The translations under genes and the position numbers were made by a program. Shown here in pieces: positions 12,391-23,313 of a stretch of 64,000 nt of DNA. Within the stretch, counting starts at the first letter, position 1, and the number at the start of each line of letters is the position of its first letter. Below the pieces are notes generated by a model, which did not search any database, had not been told where the DNA came from, and worked only from the letters and a program-made list of their open reading frames with translations. Source of the stretch: Sialis fuliginosa (Eukaryota > Arthropoda > Insecta > Megaloptera > Sialidae); the NCBI GenBank assembly GCA_961205875.1, contig OY540821.1, positions 6,634,001 through 6,698,000 of the forward strand, written 5' to 3'.

Positions 12391-12512
12391 AGGCTTCCGC
12401 GGTGGTCTTGATTAGAAGAGCCCTGAAGATGTCCACTGCAATGTGTGACGAAACGTTGGCCGATAACACGACCAAACTGACGCGGCTTACACCCAGAAGC
12501 CAAGATCTATAT
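12391..12512 (+). repeat. Palindromic repeat with hammerhead-like core, rearranged copy B
   Basis: It starts with AGGCTTCCGCGGTGGTCTTG, the reverse complement of the tail of other copies, joined directly to AGAAGAGCCCTGAAGATGTC, the GACGAAACG core and the right arm (GACGCGGCTTACACCCAGAA). The ends are therefore arranged differently from copies A and C. Confidence 0.65.
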
Positions 12513-12559
12513 TGAAAAGTTTTCAATAATTAAAATAAATTCTTATTACTTGGTTTCAA

Positions 12560-12985
12560 TTTATACATTACGGTACTGGCACCAGTTATGGCCACTATAA
12601 GAGCAAGCTTTACTGTTTTTGTGATTGACGGGCTTCTTTTTTGTAAATCTCATGAAATCATGTTACTAATAAAACAAGTAACTCTTTATTTAATCAATTT
12701 AATTACCAAAGTCCGCAAATATATAGTTTGTTTTTTAAATTATAGTCTTTTATTTTGTTTATATTTTTTTTCCAGTAATGGATAAAGTAAAACCAGTAAT
12801 GAGCATGCAGTGATGGACACTTGCTAATGATTACAAAATAATAAGTACTACGACACAAAAGATATAAAAGAAAGAATCATCAAATTTGAAACAGTGTAAA
12901 GCAGTTGCTATGATAATATAATAATTAATTAATTAATTATACTAATAATTAGTTTAAATGTCCAACATTTTGACACCTATAGGCG
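12560..12985 (+). repeat. About 350-400-bp dispersed repeat, first copy of an inverted pair
   Basis: It begins near CGGTACTGGCACCAGTTATG and continues through GAGCAAGCTTTACTGTTTTT, CAGTAATGGATAAAGTAAAA and CATGCAGTGATGGACACTTG to a TTAATTAATTA stretch and TTTGACACC. The same sequence occurs in reverse orientation at 19845-20205. The hairpin-like CTGGCACCAG lies near one end. The 65-codon open frame inside it is not conserved in the second copy. Confidence 0.7.
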
Positions 12986-13023
12986 GGTTTTCATTAAATC
13001 ACGCTATAAGACAGCGATTTTTA

Positions 13024-13250
13024 TAGGAATCGGACTATTCGAAAGCCTAAGATATTAGAATTAGTTATGGCTATATGTTAAATGAATTATGGCAGATCCG
13101 TATCCAAGAAAATTACAATTCATATTTTATAATAAATTTAACGACGACTCGAAAACTACTGAACCGATTTAGATGGGAAATTCACTGTTAAAAAAACGTA
13201 AGACTCTAGAATTAGTGAAGACTATATAATAAATTAATTGAGGCCGGTGC
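13024..13250 (+). repeat. Two adjacent 'ACCGATTT' repeat copies
   Basis: Two head-to-tail pieces of the same dispersed repeat are present: 13024-13130 (ATTCGAAAGCCTAAGA...) and 13140-13250 (GAAAACTACTGAACCGATTT...AGACTCTAGAATTAGT). They match 3655-3800, 15078-15215 and 53330-53560. Confidence 0.6.
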
Positions 13251-13364
13251 AATTTATAAAATAAAATTTATATTTAACAATAAAAATACCGACTTGATTT
13301 CCAATTTGATAGGACTTTCAATATTCGATATCCAAGGGTCGTTGGATAGATATTGTGTACATCA

Positions 13365-13665
13365 AGCTTGTCCAACCCGTGGCCCTCGAGGACCTTTGGT
13401 GCGGCCCGCGAGGATAATTAAAAAAAAAATTAGAATAATAAATTTATATTGAAATTAGTACGACTAAAAAAAAAAGAAAAAGATCTTCAGTTTTTATTTT
13501 TCTTAATCTAAGTCTCTATTTATTCAATAAAAGTAGGAATTGAAATTGACACGACCAAAAAAAAAACGGTTTTCAGTTTTATATTCTGGCCTGCGGCCCT
13601 TAGTAAATTAAATTTTATAAAATTTCTGCTATGCGGCCCACAAGGTTCAAAAGGTTGTACATTAT
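13365..13665. mobile_element. hAT-like MITE ('TTGTCCAACCCGTGGCC')
   Basis: The left end CTTGTCCAACCCGTGGCCC is typical of hAT-superfamily non-autonomous elements. The interior repeats GCGGCCCGCGAGG and CCTGCGGCCCTTAG, and the right end (GCGGCCCACAAGGTTC...GGTTGTAC) is an imperfect inverted copy of the left. The exact 8-bp duplication is not clear. Confidence 0.6.
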
Positions 13666-14054
13666 GTAATCTATTTAGACAGCCAAAATTCTGAAATAGA
13701 TTTAATAGTTATCATATTTATATATCGCTTTATTGAAAGTCACGATTACAAAACCGTAATAGATATTATGTTTTAAAGAGTTTTCTTATAAATAACTGAC
13801 TCAGCACATTTCTCAAGAGTTAAAGAAACATGTAATTCTGAAATGGCGTAAGAAATAAATGAAAGTTTTTACTAGAAATGCTTCCGATTTAAAATTGATC
13901 ACTTTTTAAAACATGTACATATTTTTATCACATCACAGAACAATATTTATTTATTACTGTCGCACAATGACAAAATTTTGCGCGAAATTTCTCTTCACGC
14001 TAATTTTCAACCAATATTTTATGTAAGTAGTAATATACAAGGTAGTCTCAATAG
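13666..14054. other. Gene-free stretch
   Basis: No gene or repeat boundary was recognised. The right part (about 13975-14015) resembles the AAATTTCGCTTCAAGCCAA start of the 30.8-kb palindrome (GCGCGAAATTTC...CCAATATTT) and may be a small fragment of that family. Confidence 0.4.
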
Positions 14055-14283
14055 CTTGGCGCGAGAGAGGGAAATACGTCATCTGGGGTGCCCAAATGTG
14101 GAGAGGGGGAAAGATACGCCCAATCATAGCAAATATAGCCTTGTAACTCGGCGCGAGAAGGTGAAATACGTCATCTGGGGTGCCCAAATGTGGAGAGGGG
14201 GAAAGATACGCTCAATCATAGTAAATATAGCCCTGTAACTCGGCGCGAGAAGGGGAAAATACGTCATCTGGGGTGCCCAAACT
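14055..14283. repeat. Tandem repeat, 92/93-bp unit, about 2.5 copies
   Basis: The 20-mer CGTCATCTGGGGTGCCCAAA recurs at 14077, 14169 and 14262. Each unit also carries GGCGCGAGA and, in the two full units, TGTGGAGAGGGGGAAAGATA. Open frames across it exist on both strands only because the unit lacks stops; I do not regard them as genes. Confidence 0.85.
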
Positions 14284-15077
14284 AATTGGTCAAAAACTAC
14301 TGCATACACTAAATGCCCCGGGTGACATGCGTCTCATTTGTTAATAAAATAAAGCCTATTTACTTCCTTTTTTGGTTATTTAAAGCTTCCAAGTGGTAAA
14401 ATGTCTAATAAATTGAATCAATTGACTTTTTTTGATCATTGTCAAGTCTATAATGGGTGATAACCATCCAATTTATTAAAAAATAGAGCTCATTGATATT
14501 TTTTCTGTCGTAAAAAATTCACAGGGGTGGCACTCGCCTATGGTATTAAAAATAAACCTATTGACTTTTATTCGGGGGGTGGGGTATTATCGATTTCCGT
14601 CCTAGGAGTCACCCCCCTCTAACGACGCCACTGCCAATGACCTCTTTATAACATTTACTACGGGCTGACTTAATCAGGCACTGATTGTTAAAACTTAATT
14701 CTAAAATAAGTGCAGGAATTATAAAATGATCATTTATTATTTATACACACATTAGATGTTGCCAGTAGCGTAGCTACAGGGTACCAAGACTGGAAAAAGC
14801 CTGAAATTTGTATATAACGCACAATTTTATTGGTATGTGTTTTAGTTTCAATGCAATACTTCATGATTATGACACTGAGTATGAAATTTCAAGTACGATT
14901 ATGGAGGAGAGACCTTGAGTTTTGTTGTTTATAATTTGTATTTACGTTATACAAAATCTTTTATTAACGATACCTACAATAGTAAATATTAGAGGATAAG
15001 TCGGTACTTATCTAAAATTTTCAATTTAAATTGATACTTTCCTGCTGATATATTTTTATTGATTATTTTTTGTTTCT
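14284..15077. other. Gene-free stretch with hAT-like debris
   Basis: About 14560-14640 (GTCCTAGGAGTCACCCCCCT, then CTAACGACGCCACTGCC) resembles in inverse the GCAGTGGTGTCGTTAGGAGG stretch at about 39635-39660, so it is old non-autonomous transposon debris. No exon was seen. Confidence 0.45.
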
Positions 15078-15215
15078 TTGTTTCGGTTTAACACGAAACT
15101 ACTGAACCGATTTTGATGGAACTTTCACTGTACGAAAGCCTAAGACCCTAGAATTATATTAGGCTAAGTATATAATAATTAATATACAGTTGGTCTGTAT
15201 TAAGGAAAATTGACA
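15078..15215 (+). repeat. Dispersed 'AAACTACTGAACCGATTTTG' repeat
   Basis: It has the best-preserved order of words in this family: TTTCACTGTACGAAAGCCTA, AGACCCTAGAATTA, TTAGGCTA, then GTATTAAGGAAAATTGACAA. Relatives are at 3655-3800, 13024-13250 and 53330-53560. Confidence 0.65.
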
Positions 15216-15464
15216 ATTAAAAATTAAAAATTAAAATAATAAATCAATGAAAGATAGTAGATGTAATTAAACATGAACACTTTTTTAAAATTAACTTTAA
15301 TATGAATTTTCCATTTTTTAATTATTTCCTTATTTATTCCCCCCGTCCCCCTCCATCAAAAAAAATTGTAATATTTTATAACGTGCTACCGGGGGAACCT
15401 TCCCTAGTCCACCACTGTTTAGAATATTTATGAACAAAATATAATTTATAATATCACTAGCTGT

Positions 15465-15730
15465 TACCCGACATTTCGTCCGCGTGGTAATACAGATTTC
15501 TGTTATGATAGTCGATAAAACAGGTAGATGTCATTACGCCAAAAAATTATAACCTATCGCGCGTACAAAACTACACTCACCCATTTTTTAATCTATCAAT
15601 TTTCGGGATACAAAGTAGCATATGTCCTTCCTCAGGATGCAAGCTATCTCCTTGCCAAATTTCATCAAGATCGGTTCAGCTTTTTAGCCGTGAGAAGGTA
15701 ACAAACAAACAGACATAATATTAGTATGGA
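15465..15730. repeat. Interspersed repeat 'ACTAGCTGTTACCCG ... TTAGTATGGAT'
   Basis: It runs from CACTAGCTGTTACCCGACAT through CCTTCCTCAGGATGCAAGCT and GATCGGTTCAGCTTTTTAGC to ATAATATTAGTATGGAT. The same signature (control words such as GAGATAGCTTGCATYCTGAG) occurs inverted or partial at 19440-19570 and about 656-722. Such repeats are widespread in insects; whether it is a SINE, a retroelement tail or a Helitron derivative cannot be told here. Confidence 0.65.
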
Positions 15731-16254
15731 TTAAATCTAATAAATTGTCTAACCCTGTTAATTAATCCACCACCACGGAAGAATCAAACGGAATTAGACG
15801 CTAATGTTTATACCTAAGTCTACCATCCTTCAGGCAATTTGATTTCATGTTATCCTTGCCACCATTTTACCTCTACAATAAATAACTAATACATAATAAC
15901 ATTTTTTCGATTATCGAATCAACAAGTGACAAATAATTACACATATTTAAAACGAGTTTTTATCGTTTCCTGATGTATCAAGACGTAACATCACAATATG
16001 TTTATTTTTTGAGCTAGTTTCAATGAACAGGTTTCTTTTAATTGCATGATACCTATTAACTTTATAGCAATTATATACAGTTTTTTCTCCTACTGAACTT
16101 ACACAGCACATTTTTGGGATTTTTCATTATTTTTTGCATTGTTCATTTCCTTCCAGTATAAGTCAAATTACCCTCTTCTTCAAGAAATAAAATGGATCTT
16201 CACTATTCTATTTTATTTAAGAAAATGGAGGGTGGGGGCTTTTGAAAGTATTTT
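15731..16254. other. Gene-free AT-rich stretch
   Basis: Nothing recognisable as a gene, RNA or bounded repeat. Confidence 0.45.
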
Positions 16255-16460
16255 TAATTTCCCAACGTAGGGAAGTTATTGTAGTGGGTCCGAAAATCAA
16301 AATAAAAAATTCTGAAAAGTAAGATTTTTTGAAATTCAACCCTTAGAAGTAAAAAGATATGTAAAAGTTTGTAAGCATAAAATATTTTTTTGGTTGGAAA
16401 AAATATTTTATCCTTAAATATTTTTTTGGTTGGATTTACTTGAAACTCAGCATTATTTTT
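16255..16460 (+). repeat. Truncated CTTCCC-family repeat
   Basis: The left end TTTCCCAACGTAGGGAAGTT shows the self-complementary start of the family, followed by GGTCCGAAAATCAAAAT. It is cut short where the next repeat begins. Confidence 0.65.
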
Positions 16461-16472
16461 TTATATTTTTAA

Positions 16473-17063
16473 TGTTCCGTGCTAAACGGAACACTTATGG
16501 AATCACTTCCGGTGTTCGCCCGTCCGTCTATCACAGGTGATTTTCTCTAAAACTATTCGACGTAAAAATTTGAAATTTAGCACAGAGATAGAGTATGGTG
16601 GTCCAATTATGGACGTGAAGTATAAAAAGTTGAATTTTGATTCTGAAGTTAATTTCAGAGGGTAAATTGGGAAATGGAAAAAAATTCAAAGGTATCGTGT
16701 AAGGCTGTAGGATGTCAAATGAAAACTTATTGAAGCACAAATTGATATATTTTTTAATGCTTTTAACATTTATCGGGAAAAACGCTTAAATATTGCTGCA
16801 CTCAGAAAAATCTGAAAAAATTATGAACATTGAGAATTAGGTCTAGATTGAGCCAAAATTTTCAAGATTGAAAAATTCTAACGCGATCAATTGTTTTTTA
16901 ATTGTTTATTTATTACAACTGCTGAACCTTCGGTTTTATTGTTAGAAAAAAAGTTTTTCGACAAAAAATATTTCTCAAAATGTAAGGAACAACTTTTGTT
17001 CTTACACGTTTTTCAAAATTTTCAATAATTTAAGTGGGGGAGAGGGGCTGATGGCACGGAACA
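16473..17063 (+). repeat. GTTCCGTGC-family inverted-ended repeat, copy 1
   Basis: It starts TGTTCCGTGCTAAACGGAAC (self-complementary left end) and ends GGCACGGAACA, so the ends are inverted repeats. The interior shares long identity with 35935-36487, including GATTTTCTCTAAAACTATTC, GTTGAATTTTGATTCTG, GTCAAATGAAAACTTATTGA and TCAATAATTTAAGTGGGG. The overall plan is like the CTTCCC family but the sequence is different. Confidence 0.7.
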
Positions 17064-17414
17064 TTTGTTCAAGTATAGCTCCACTTGTCTTAATTTTTTA
17101 CCCTACGACCCTGCTGATTAGTTTAATTTGTAAATGTATTACAGTATTCGATAATTTTCAATCGATAACAATGTAATATTGAACCAGTACCTATATAAAT
17201 AATTTACCATTAATTGCTGTAAAAATAAACGATGATGTACCTATAATTATTTAATAATTCATCTTGGGAATACTTACAATCAACTTACATACATAGGTAG
17301 TTATCTATTAGCCTGAATATAAAAATAGCACTATTACTGATATTGCTTTAAAGGTAAATTAACTTATATTTCTACCTCTATAAAAGGAAGTTATATTTTT
17401 TTACATGTTACAGG

Positions 17415-17545
17415 TAAACTGGAAAACTACTGAACCGATTTTAATGCGGTTTTCACCAATAGTTAGATAATTTTTCTGTGCATGTTCGTGGCTATTAATA
17501 TTTTATGAAAACCTAAGATTTAACATCAAAAGACTAAAAAAATCT
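17415..17545 (+). repeat. Dispersed 'GAACCGATTTTAATGCGG' repeat, copy 2
   Basis: It is near-identical to 10235-10360 over about 110 bp (TTTCACCAATAGTTAGATAA; AAACCTAAGATTTAACATCA). A more decayed relative follows at about 17625-17690. Confidence 0.65.
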
Positions 17546-19439
17546 TTATCAAGTCGTGTTTTGTTACCAAAATGTCACAGTTATAGTATAAACAAAGAAC
17601 CTCGCCGCATCTGTGTACGATTTTCTTAGTAACTACTGAACGGATTTTATTCCGGTTTTCACGATGAAAGTTTAGGTGTATAATTTGTGTAAAAAAAGTC
17701 GAAAAAAACAATTGTCGGAGAGGTATCTTTGCGTGCGCTAGTATTCTATAATTTAACATAAATTAAGTACTCCACTTTTATTTTAAAATATTGTAACTTA
17801 AACAATGTTAAAATTGAACATTTTAATTGGGCCTACATCATTTCATACGTTTAAAAAATCAAATATCCTTTTGATTGTCTATAAGTAGACAGATGTTCAC
17901 CGTTAATAATAATTAAAATATATTTTAAAATGTGACGCAATGTGAAACAACGCAAAAAGGGTTCACCGAACTATGGCCTCAATATCCTTTTGCGGACCCC
18001 CAGGTTATGACCTCCCCATGCTCTGAACGATTACTAAATTTAACTTTAACAACATTTCTGGGGCCCGTACTCTCTGTTTCGCAACCATAAGGAAATTTCT
18101 AACATATTCCGTACTATCCATAAAATTTTCGGGGCCCTTGAAGACTAGGGGTCACGGCCATATGGCTCTCCTAGCCCCCCCCCCCTCTCTATCTGAGCCT
18201 GCATACATAATACATACATATAGACAGATAGACTGAAATAATTCATATCAATATATATTTAACTTAAAAATAATATTTATTTGTGAATTTTATTACGAAA
18301 TATTCTCGGTATAAAAAGGTCATATGGATTAATATGAAAATATAAACAACTTAAATATTATTAGTCTAGTTCAATGCATAAATTAGTTCAATAACACAAC
18401 ATATTTATTTACTGAAGATTTTCCGTATTTTTTATTTTGATTATATTGTCAGTTCATTATATGTTATATGTATGAGTAAAAAATAAATGGATTTTTTAAA
18501 GTTTTTTTTTCAGCTCTCGAAAGCAGGTAGTAATTTTTTGTTATGTCCGAAAATATTTGGCGAAGTAAATAAATAATGATGTCCGAAGACGTTACAAAGC
18601 ACTCTTTGATTACACCGAAAAAAAAAACGTATTTAATTTCAATTGTTAAAAGTAGTCATTTATAGATGTACCTGACACAAGAAACCTTATAATTTAGAAA
18701 ATAGTCACCATATGTACGTATCATAGTATGTACTCAAGTTATTATCGACGTTTTCTCTTTTTAAATATATTTTATTTGTTTTTTTTTCTTGACAACAGTT
18801 ATAAGACAGATTGTGTGAAATACACTCTGCAGATTCATTAAGGGGACACCTAAAAAATAGCCAGTTTTCAAATGCTTGTAACTTGGTCAAAAATAGATTT
18901 TTTTCAATCCTTTTTTTTCTTAAATGAAGACAATTTGCTCTATTTTAGAATGATGTAATTCGATTTTCAAAATATTTTCATTTTCTGACATTTTTATGTA
19001 ATTATTAAAAAAATTATGTAGAAAATTAAATTTTAAAATAAGCTTTTTCGTAGAGAATTTCAATACAAAAATTCGCAAAGGTATCACAGTTTTAGAAAAA
19101 ATCAGGAAAAAATAATTCAAATTAACAGCCCAAATAATTTTGGCCAATTTTAAGTTGAAAAAACTGACAAGTGTAATAATTACATTTGAAACTTGTTCCT
19201 GCCATTCGTTAACCTTTTTATTTCATTAATTAAAAACCACTTTATTTAAACTTAATTTGCATTATCATCTAGCTATGATAACATATTGTACAGTACAGTT
19301 CATCTGGTGAAGATTAGAACGTGATTTGTTAGAAACAAGTTTTTTAAGTATTGTTAAACAGTATCTTTTGTTCAAAATACCACGAAATATACAGTCAAAC
19401 ATCTATTAAATGAACTATCAATCCATAATCCATAATAAT
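17546..19439. other. Gene-free stretch
   Basis: No supported exon. About 17955-18190 is GC-richer hAT-like debris (GGGTTCACCGAACTATGGCC...GGGGCCCTTGAAGACTAGG) ending in an 11-base C run at 18175-18185. Open frames at 18705-19147 (minus) are AT-driven and unlike any protein I know. Confidence 0.45.
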
Positions 19440-19570
19440 ATTATAGATGCTAAAGTATATCTTTCTGTATGTTACCTTTTCGCGGCTAAACCGATCTTGA
19501 TGACTTTTGGCAGGGAGATAGCTTGCATTCTGAGGAAGGACATAGGCTACTTTGTATAATTGTATCCCGA
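19440..19570 (-). repeat. Partial copy of the 15.5-kb interspersed repeat
   Basis: It contains TTTTCGCGGCTAAACCGATC, GGGAGATAGCTTGCATTCTG and AGGAAGGACATAGGCTACTT, matching 15600-15730 in reverse orientation. Confidence 0.65.
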
Positions 19571-19844
19571 AAAAAATTGATTATATAAAAATAATTCAAA
19601 TTCCAATAATTTTCGAATCGGAAGCGTATCTATTACGATTGAAAACGTGTATATAAAGGAAGGTTCCCCAATTTCAATTCGAATTCTATAAAAAAATTCT
19701 CTAAGAAGAAGAAACTTTAAAAAATACAATAAAATCAGGATGTGACCCCAGTAATGGCTATTTTTACTTCCATGTTCCGACAGAAATCTATATACATTTA
19801 ACTGTATTACAGCGTGATTTGATGACAATCGGCAAATAGGTGTC

Positions 19845-20205
19845 AAAATGGTGGACATTTAAACTAATTATTAGTATAATTTATTAATTAATTATTATAC
19901 TATCATAGCAACTGCTATGTCGTAGTACTTATCATTTTATAATCATTGGCAAGTGTCCATCACTGCATGCTCATTACTGGTTTTACTTTATCCATTACTG
20001 GAGAAAAAACATAAACAAAATAAAAGGCTATAATTTAAAAAACAAACTATATTTGCGGACTTTAGTAATTAAATAATTGATTAAATAAAGAGTTATTTGT
20101 TTTATTAGTAACATGAGTTCATTAGAATTACAAAAAAAAGCCCGTCAATCACAAAAACAGTACAGCTTGCTCTTATAGCGGTCATAACTGGTGCCAGTAC
20201 CTTAT
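19845..20205 (-). repeat. Second copy of the 12.6-kb repeat, inverted
   Basis: Reading the minus strand gives the same order as 12560-12985: GGTACTGGCACCAGTTATG, GAGCAAGCTGTACTGTTTTT, ... CATGCAGTGATGGACACTTG, AAATGTCCACCATTTTGACA. Identity is high over about 340 bp with small indels. Confidence 0.7.
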
Positions 20206-20413
20206 TTAATATCATACAATTTGTCAATGAAATAAATATATTATGTTTAACAAGAGCTCTAACAATCATACATAATTAAATTATAAAAAAGTGAATTAAA
20301 ATGAAATCTTATGCCGAAAACACATCTTATTTAAAAATGAATAGGATTTAAGTATTACTCTTTTGTCAAAACGTTGCTGTTTTGATTTTTTCGGTCTAAA
20401 CACGGCATTAGAT

Positions 20414-20645
20414 CGGGTTGCATAAAGCAAAATTAACAACGATTAGTTAATCAGTTGTTTTCAAACCATGATTAATGTTAATTCTAAACTTATTTTCGAT
20501 TTGTAAATGAAGAATTCACTAAATATGATCATTTTTTATCTTATAAAATTTATCATAACTGTGATTGTTTTTTAGAATTAACGTAATAATGGTTTTAAAA
20601 CAAATGATTAACTAATTGTGATTAATTTTGCTTTATACAATCCGA
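20414..20645. mobile_element. MITE with GGGTTGCATAAAGC ends, copy 1
   Basis: The left end CGGGTTGCATAAAGCAAAAT is mirrored by ATTTTGCTTTATACAATCCG on the right. The inner arms CAACGATTAGTTAATCAGTT and TGATTAACTAATTGTGAT are also inverted. A second copy is at 37973-38189. It is about 230 bp and has no coding. Confidence 0.75.
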
Positions 20646-21213
20646 GGTTAGACTCGCCGAGTTTGAGTGTAAATATTCGGATCCGATAAACCTTATTTGT
20701 GGGCCCGCAGCTAGATGTTCCACTGTATATTTTATTGTATAAATCTGTGCGTGTGTTCAATGACTATATGTAAATTTAAAAACATATACGTATTTTATAT
20801 AATCAAACCAGTTTTTAAATTGTTTCCTTGAATATAATAATACGCCATCAATTATTAGTTTAAGATGTTAAAAAAATGATAATTCATTCTTATTATGTTT
20901 AAATCGAATATTTCTATTACGTTTGTGAATTTGGATAAACTGATGTGGCCACCACAAGACTTTTTTATACATTACTATACAAAATCGGTTATCTTGACAA
21001 CGGAACTTTTTAAGAACCGTTCGTTGCAAAAGTAGTTTTTATTAAAATATCTATAAAAAATTTAATGGTGTATGTAGTGGGTTTAATAAACAAACAGGTA
21101 TTTTGTTATTTAATGAAATGACTCACTTCTTATGCATTTTTATCTTTGTTATTAAACTGAAAAGTATTCAATTTTTATTAATCCTATATAAATATATTTA
21201 CGAGTATATACTT
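20646..21213. other. Gene-free stretch
   Basis: Nothing recognised except AT-rich DNA. Confidence 0.45.
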
Positions 21214-21687
21214 ATGGAAAAAATTAAAGGACAACTTAATTTTATTGAAAAAATTGTTCATTTTCAAAGTAGTGCCAATAGGTAATTCTAATATTTTTTT
21301 TTATTTATAGTGTGTGAAAATTTAAGTAAATCTTATCATCTTTTTGAATTCGGGGGAATTTGTATTCTTAAATGTTTTTTTTATAACCAAACTGCGGTTA
21401 AATAAAAAAATTAAAAAACAAGTTTTAAAGATGAGAAAATTTTCTAAAATATGGTTATCTTGAAATTTAGAAAAAATTTTACGTCCTCGTGGGCAACTTT
21501 CAAAATTGCCAAAAAATTTCAAATTTTTTATCCAACCGTGGTTCGATAAAAAACTTTTAATAACACAAAAATTCCCCCGAATTCGAAAATAGATAAGTAA
21601 CAAAAACGATCATATTTGACCTAATGGTATTATTTTGAAAATGAGCAATTTTTCAATAAAATTAAGCGGTCCTTTAATTTTTTCCTT
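21214..21687. mobile_element. About 470-bp palindromic MITE
   Basis: The left arm GGAAAAAATTAAAGGACAAC, continuing TTAATTTTATTGAAAAA, is mirrored at the right end (TTTTTCAATAAAATTAAGCG, GTCCTTTAATTTTTTCC). The inner words GAATTCGGGGGAATT (21346) and AATTCCCCCGAATTC (21570) pair as well, so the whole element can fold into one hairpin. The 93-codon minus-strand frame inside is a by-product. Confidence 0.7.
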
Positions 21688-22282
21688 GTTGATATTATTT
21701 AAAATTAAATTAAATCAAAAATAGACGAAATATATAACTAATAGTAGATTTGGTTTTAGAATAAAATATGCAAAAAAAAAATGTATTTACTAATGCATCG
21801 TAATATCAACAGGAAAGTTAATATTTGTATATATCTGAAAAACATTGATTTTCTTATGTACCGTAGTTAAATTCCACATCCTGATGTACCATGTACCATT
21901 TAACAAATTTAAAAATCTCATAATTTATAATTTAACTAGTTTATTGAAAAGTAAAACGATATACATTTTTGAAGAAATAAATGTTCAATATTATACCAGA
22001 ATATATTTGGCATAAAAAATTAATATTTCAAAGTGACTAACAGTTTATATTAGTTCTGGATCTCGTTTTAAACAGTTTCTATTATTACGCAGTTTGTCGT
22101 AGAACTCGTCTATTAACACTTAAATAGTATAATGCAAATATTTGATAAATTTACATTTTAAACTTTCTTTTTACGCAATTTTTAATAGGATCCTAAATGC
22201 TAAAATATTAATACCTATACTTGTCTTTGTTTAAAACACATATGAGATTTTTCATAGAACATATAAAATATAAATAATTTAC

Positions 22283-22356
22283 CTGCTTCCTGGTGCAGTC
22301 CAGCTGAACATTCTACTCCCAATAGAGATATTATTTGGTTCTGGAACGACCGCCAT
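22283..22356 (-). CDS. First coding exon of an unidentified minus-strand gene
   Basis: On the minus strand an ATG in good context (AAAATGGCG) at 22356 opens 24 codons (MAVVPEPNNISIGSR, then MFSWTAPGS) and ends AGCAG followed by a GTAAAT donor, leaving phase 2. It has higher GC and ordinary codon use against AT-rich surroundings, and no stop. I do not recognise the protein. The next exon would lie left of 22260. No exon longer than about 60 codons is visible down to position 1, so the remaining exons must be short, or the gene has very large introns that leave the window. A chance ATG plus donor is the alternative. Confidence 0.45.
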
Positions 22357-22860
22357 TTTCTATCCTCAAACAAAAATATACTTCAACAAACACAATTTGT
22401 ATAACAAAATACTAAATTCGAACACAAGCAACCACAAAACACAAAAACACAACTGATTTTCAAATACCGTAAACTGAAACTGTCATAATAAACAAAACAC
22501 AACAATTAATTTTAAATTTTCGATTGTTGCAACATGTTTGAAGTAATCCAAGATGGCGTACGACCTTGAACCTATATTGTTTCGAAACTTTGTGACCGTT
22601 CGCAATGAAATCTTGAGTATTACTCAAATTTTTCTTCAATGTCAGATACTTTCGATAGAGCAGTAACATTCGGACATAGTTCCAGACGGGTCTTCTAATA
22701 TTTTACCTTGAGAAAGTGACCAGACCAGTATTCTTTTGCCTTTCTACCTTTCGATCATGGCTTCGCTTACGTATCCATGGCAACTGATGTTGATTTTGCA
22801 CACCTGCTGACGTCACCGCGTCTATAGAAATTCACTTTTTATGTACTATGTCGATTACGT
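22357..22860. promoter_or_regulatory. Putative promoter / 5' region of the 22.3-kb exon
   Basis: This patch is GC-richer than its surroundings (AAGATGGCGTACG, TGACGTCACCGCGTC near 22811) and lies directly upstream of the 22356 start. The TGACGTCA palindrome at about 22811-22818 equals the classical CRE/ATF site. The promoter role is inferred from position only. Confidence 0.35.
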
Positions 22861-23310
22861 TACTATTTTTGCTTTATTTACGACGTTATTTGATAATATA
22901 TTTTTTTAACACTCATATTACGTGGTTATTTTTTGTTAATAGTGGATTTTATACGACAGTTTGTTTGGTGTTCGTTTAAGATTAAAATTAACCCCTAATT
23001 AAGAGAGAGAGGTTATGCGTTTGACCAGTATATTTGTTTGACATATTTGTACGTTGACTAATATCTCACTATTCATTAGCTGATTTATTTGAACTCATTG
23101 GTTTTACAAAATTACAGAACGTATCTTTGACACTATTAATCCATTGTAAAGGCCAAAATAAAAAAAAATTCTATCTATCTATTCCTTAAATAAAATTATA
23201 ATGTAAGCTATGTAGGTATGTTTTTTGTGCGATTTTTTATATGCGGTTTTATGTGGAATGTATCTACTGCATAAAATAATACTTTACTGTACAATATTAA
23301 ACTATATAGT
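22861..23310. other. Gene-free stretch
   Basis: About 23145-23182 (TTGTAAAGGCCAAAATAAAA... CTATCTATCTATT) looks like a retroelement 3' tail next to a short TCTA microsatellite. No exon was seen. Confidence 0.4.
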
Positions 23311-23313
23311 TCA

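Noticed and set aside
13954-14309. Open frames across the 14-kb tandem repeat
   Set aside because: The 92-bp unit lacks stops by chance; both strands are open and the translation repeats without any known domain.
19547-19858. 103-codon minus-strand frame
   Set aside because: It overlaps dispersed repeat DNA at its right-hand side, has no recognisable domain and A/T-driven composition.
22552-22662. Plus-strand ATGGCGTACGACC frame of 36 codons upstream of the orphan exon
   Set aside because: Good start context but it ends in a stop without a convincing donor; more likely 5' regulatory DNA of the minus-strand exon.
22771-22784. X-box-like GTTGCCATGGATAC (RFX site)
   Set aside because: Only the first half fits the consensus; the second half has two mismatches, so a ciliary-gene inference is not supported.
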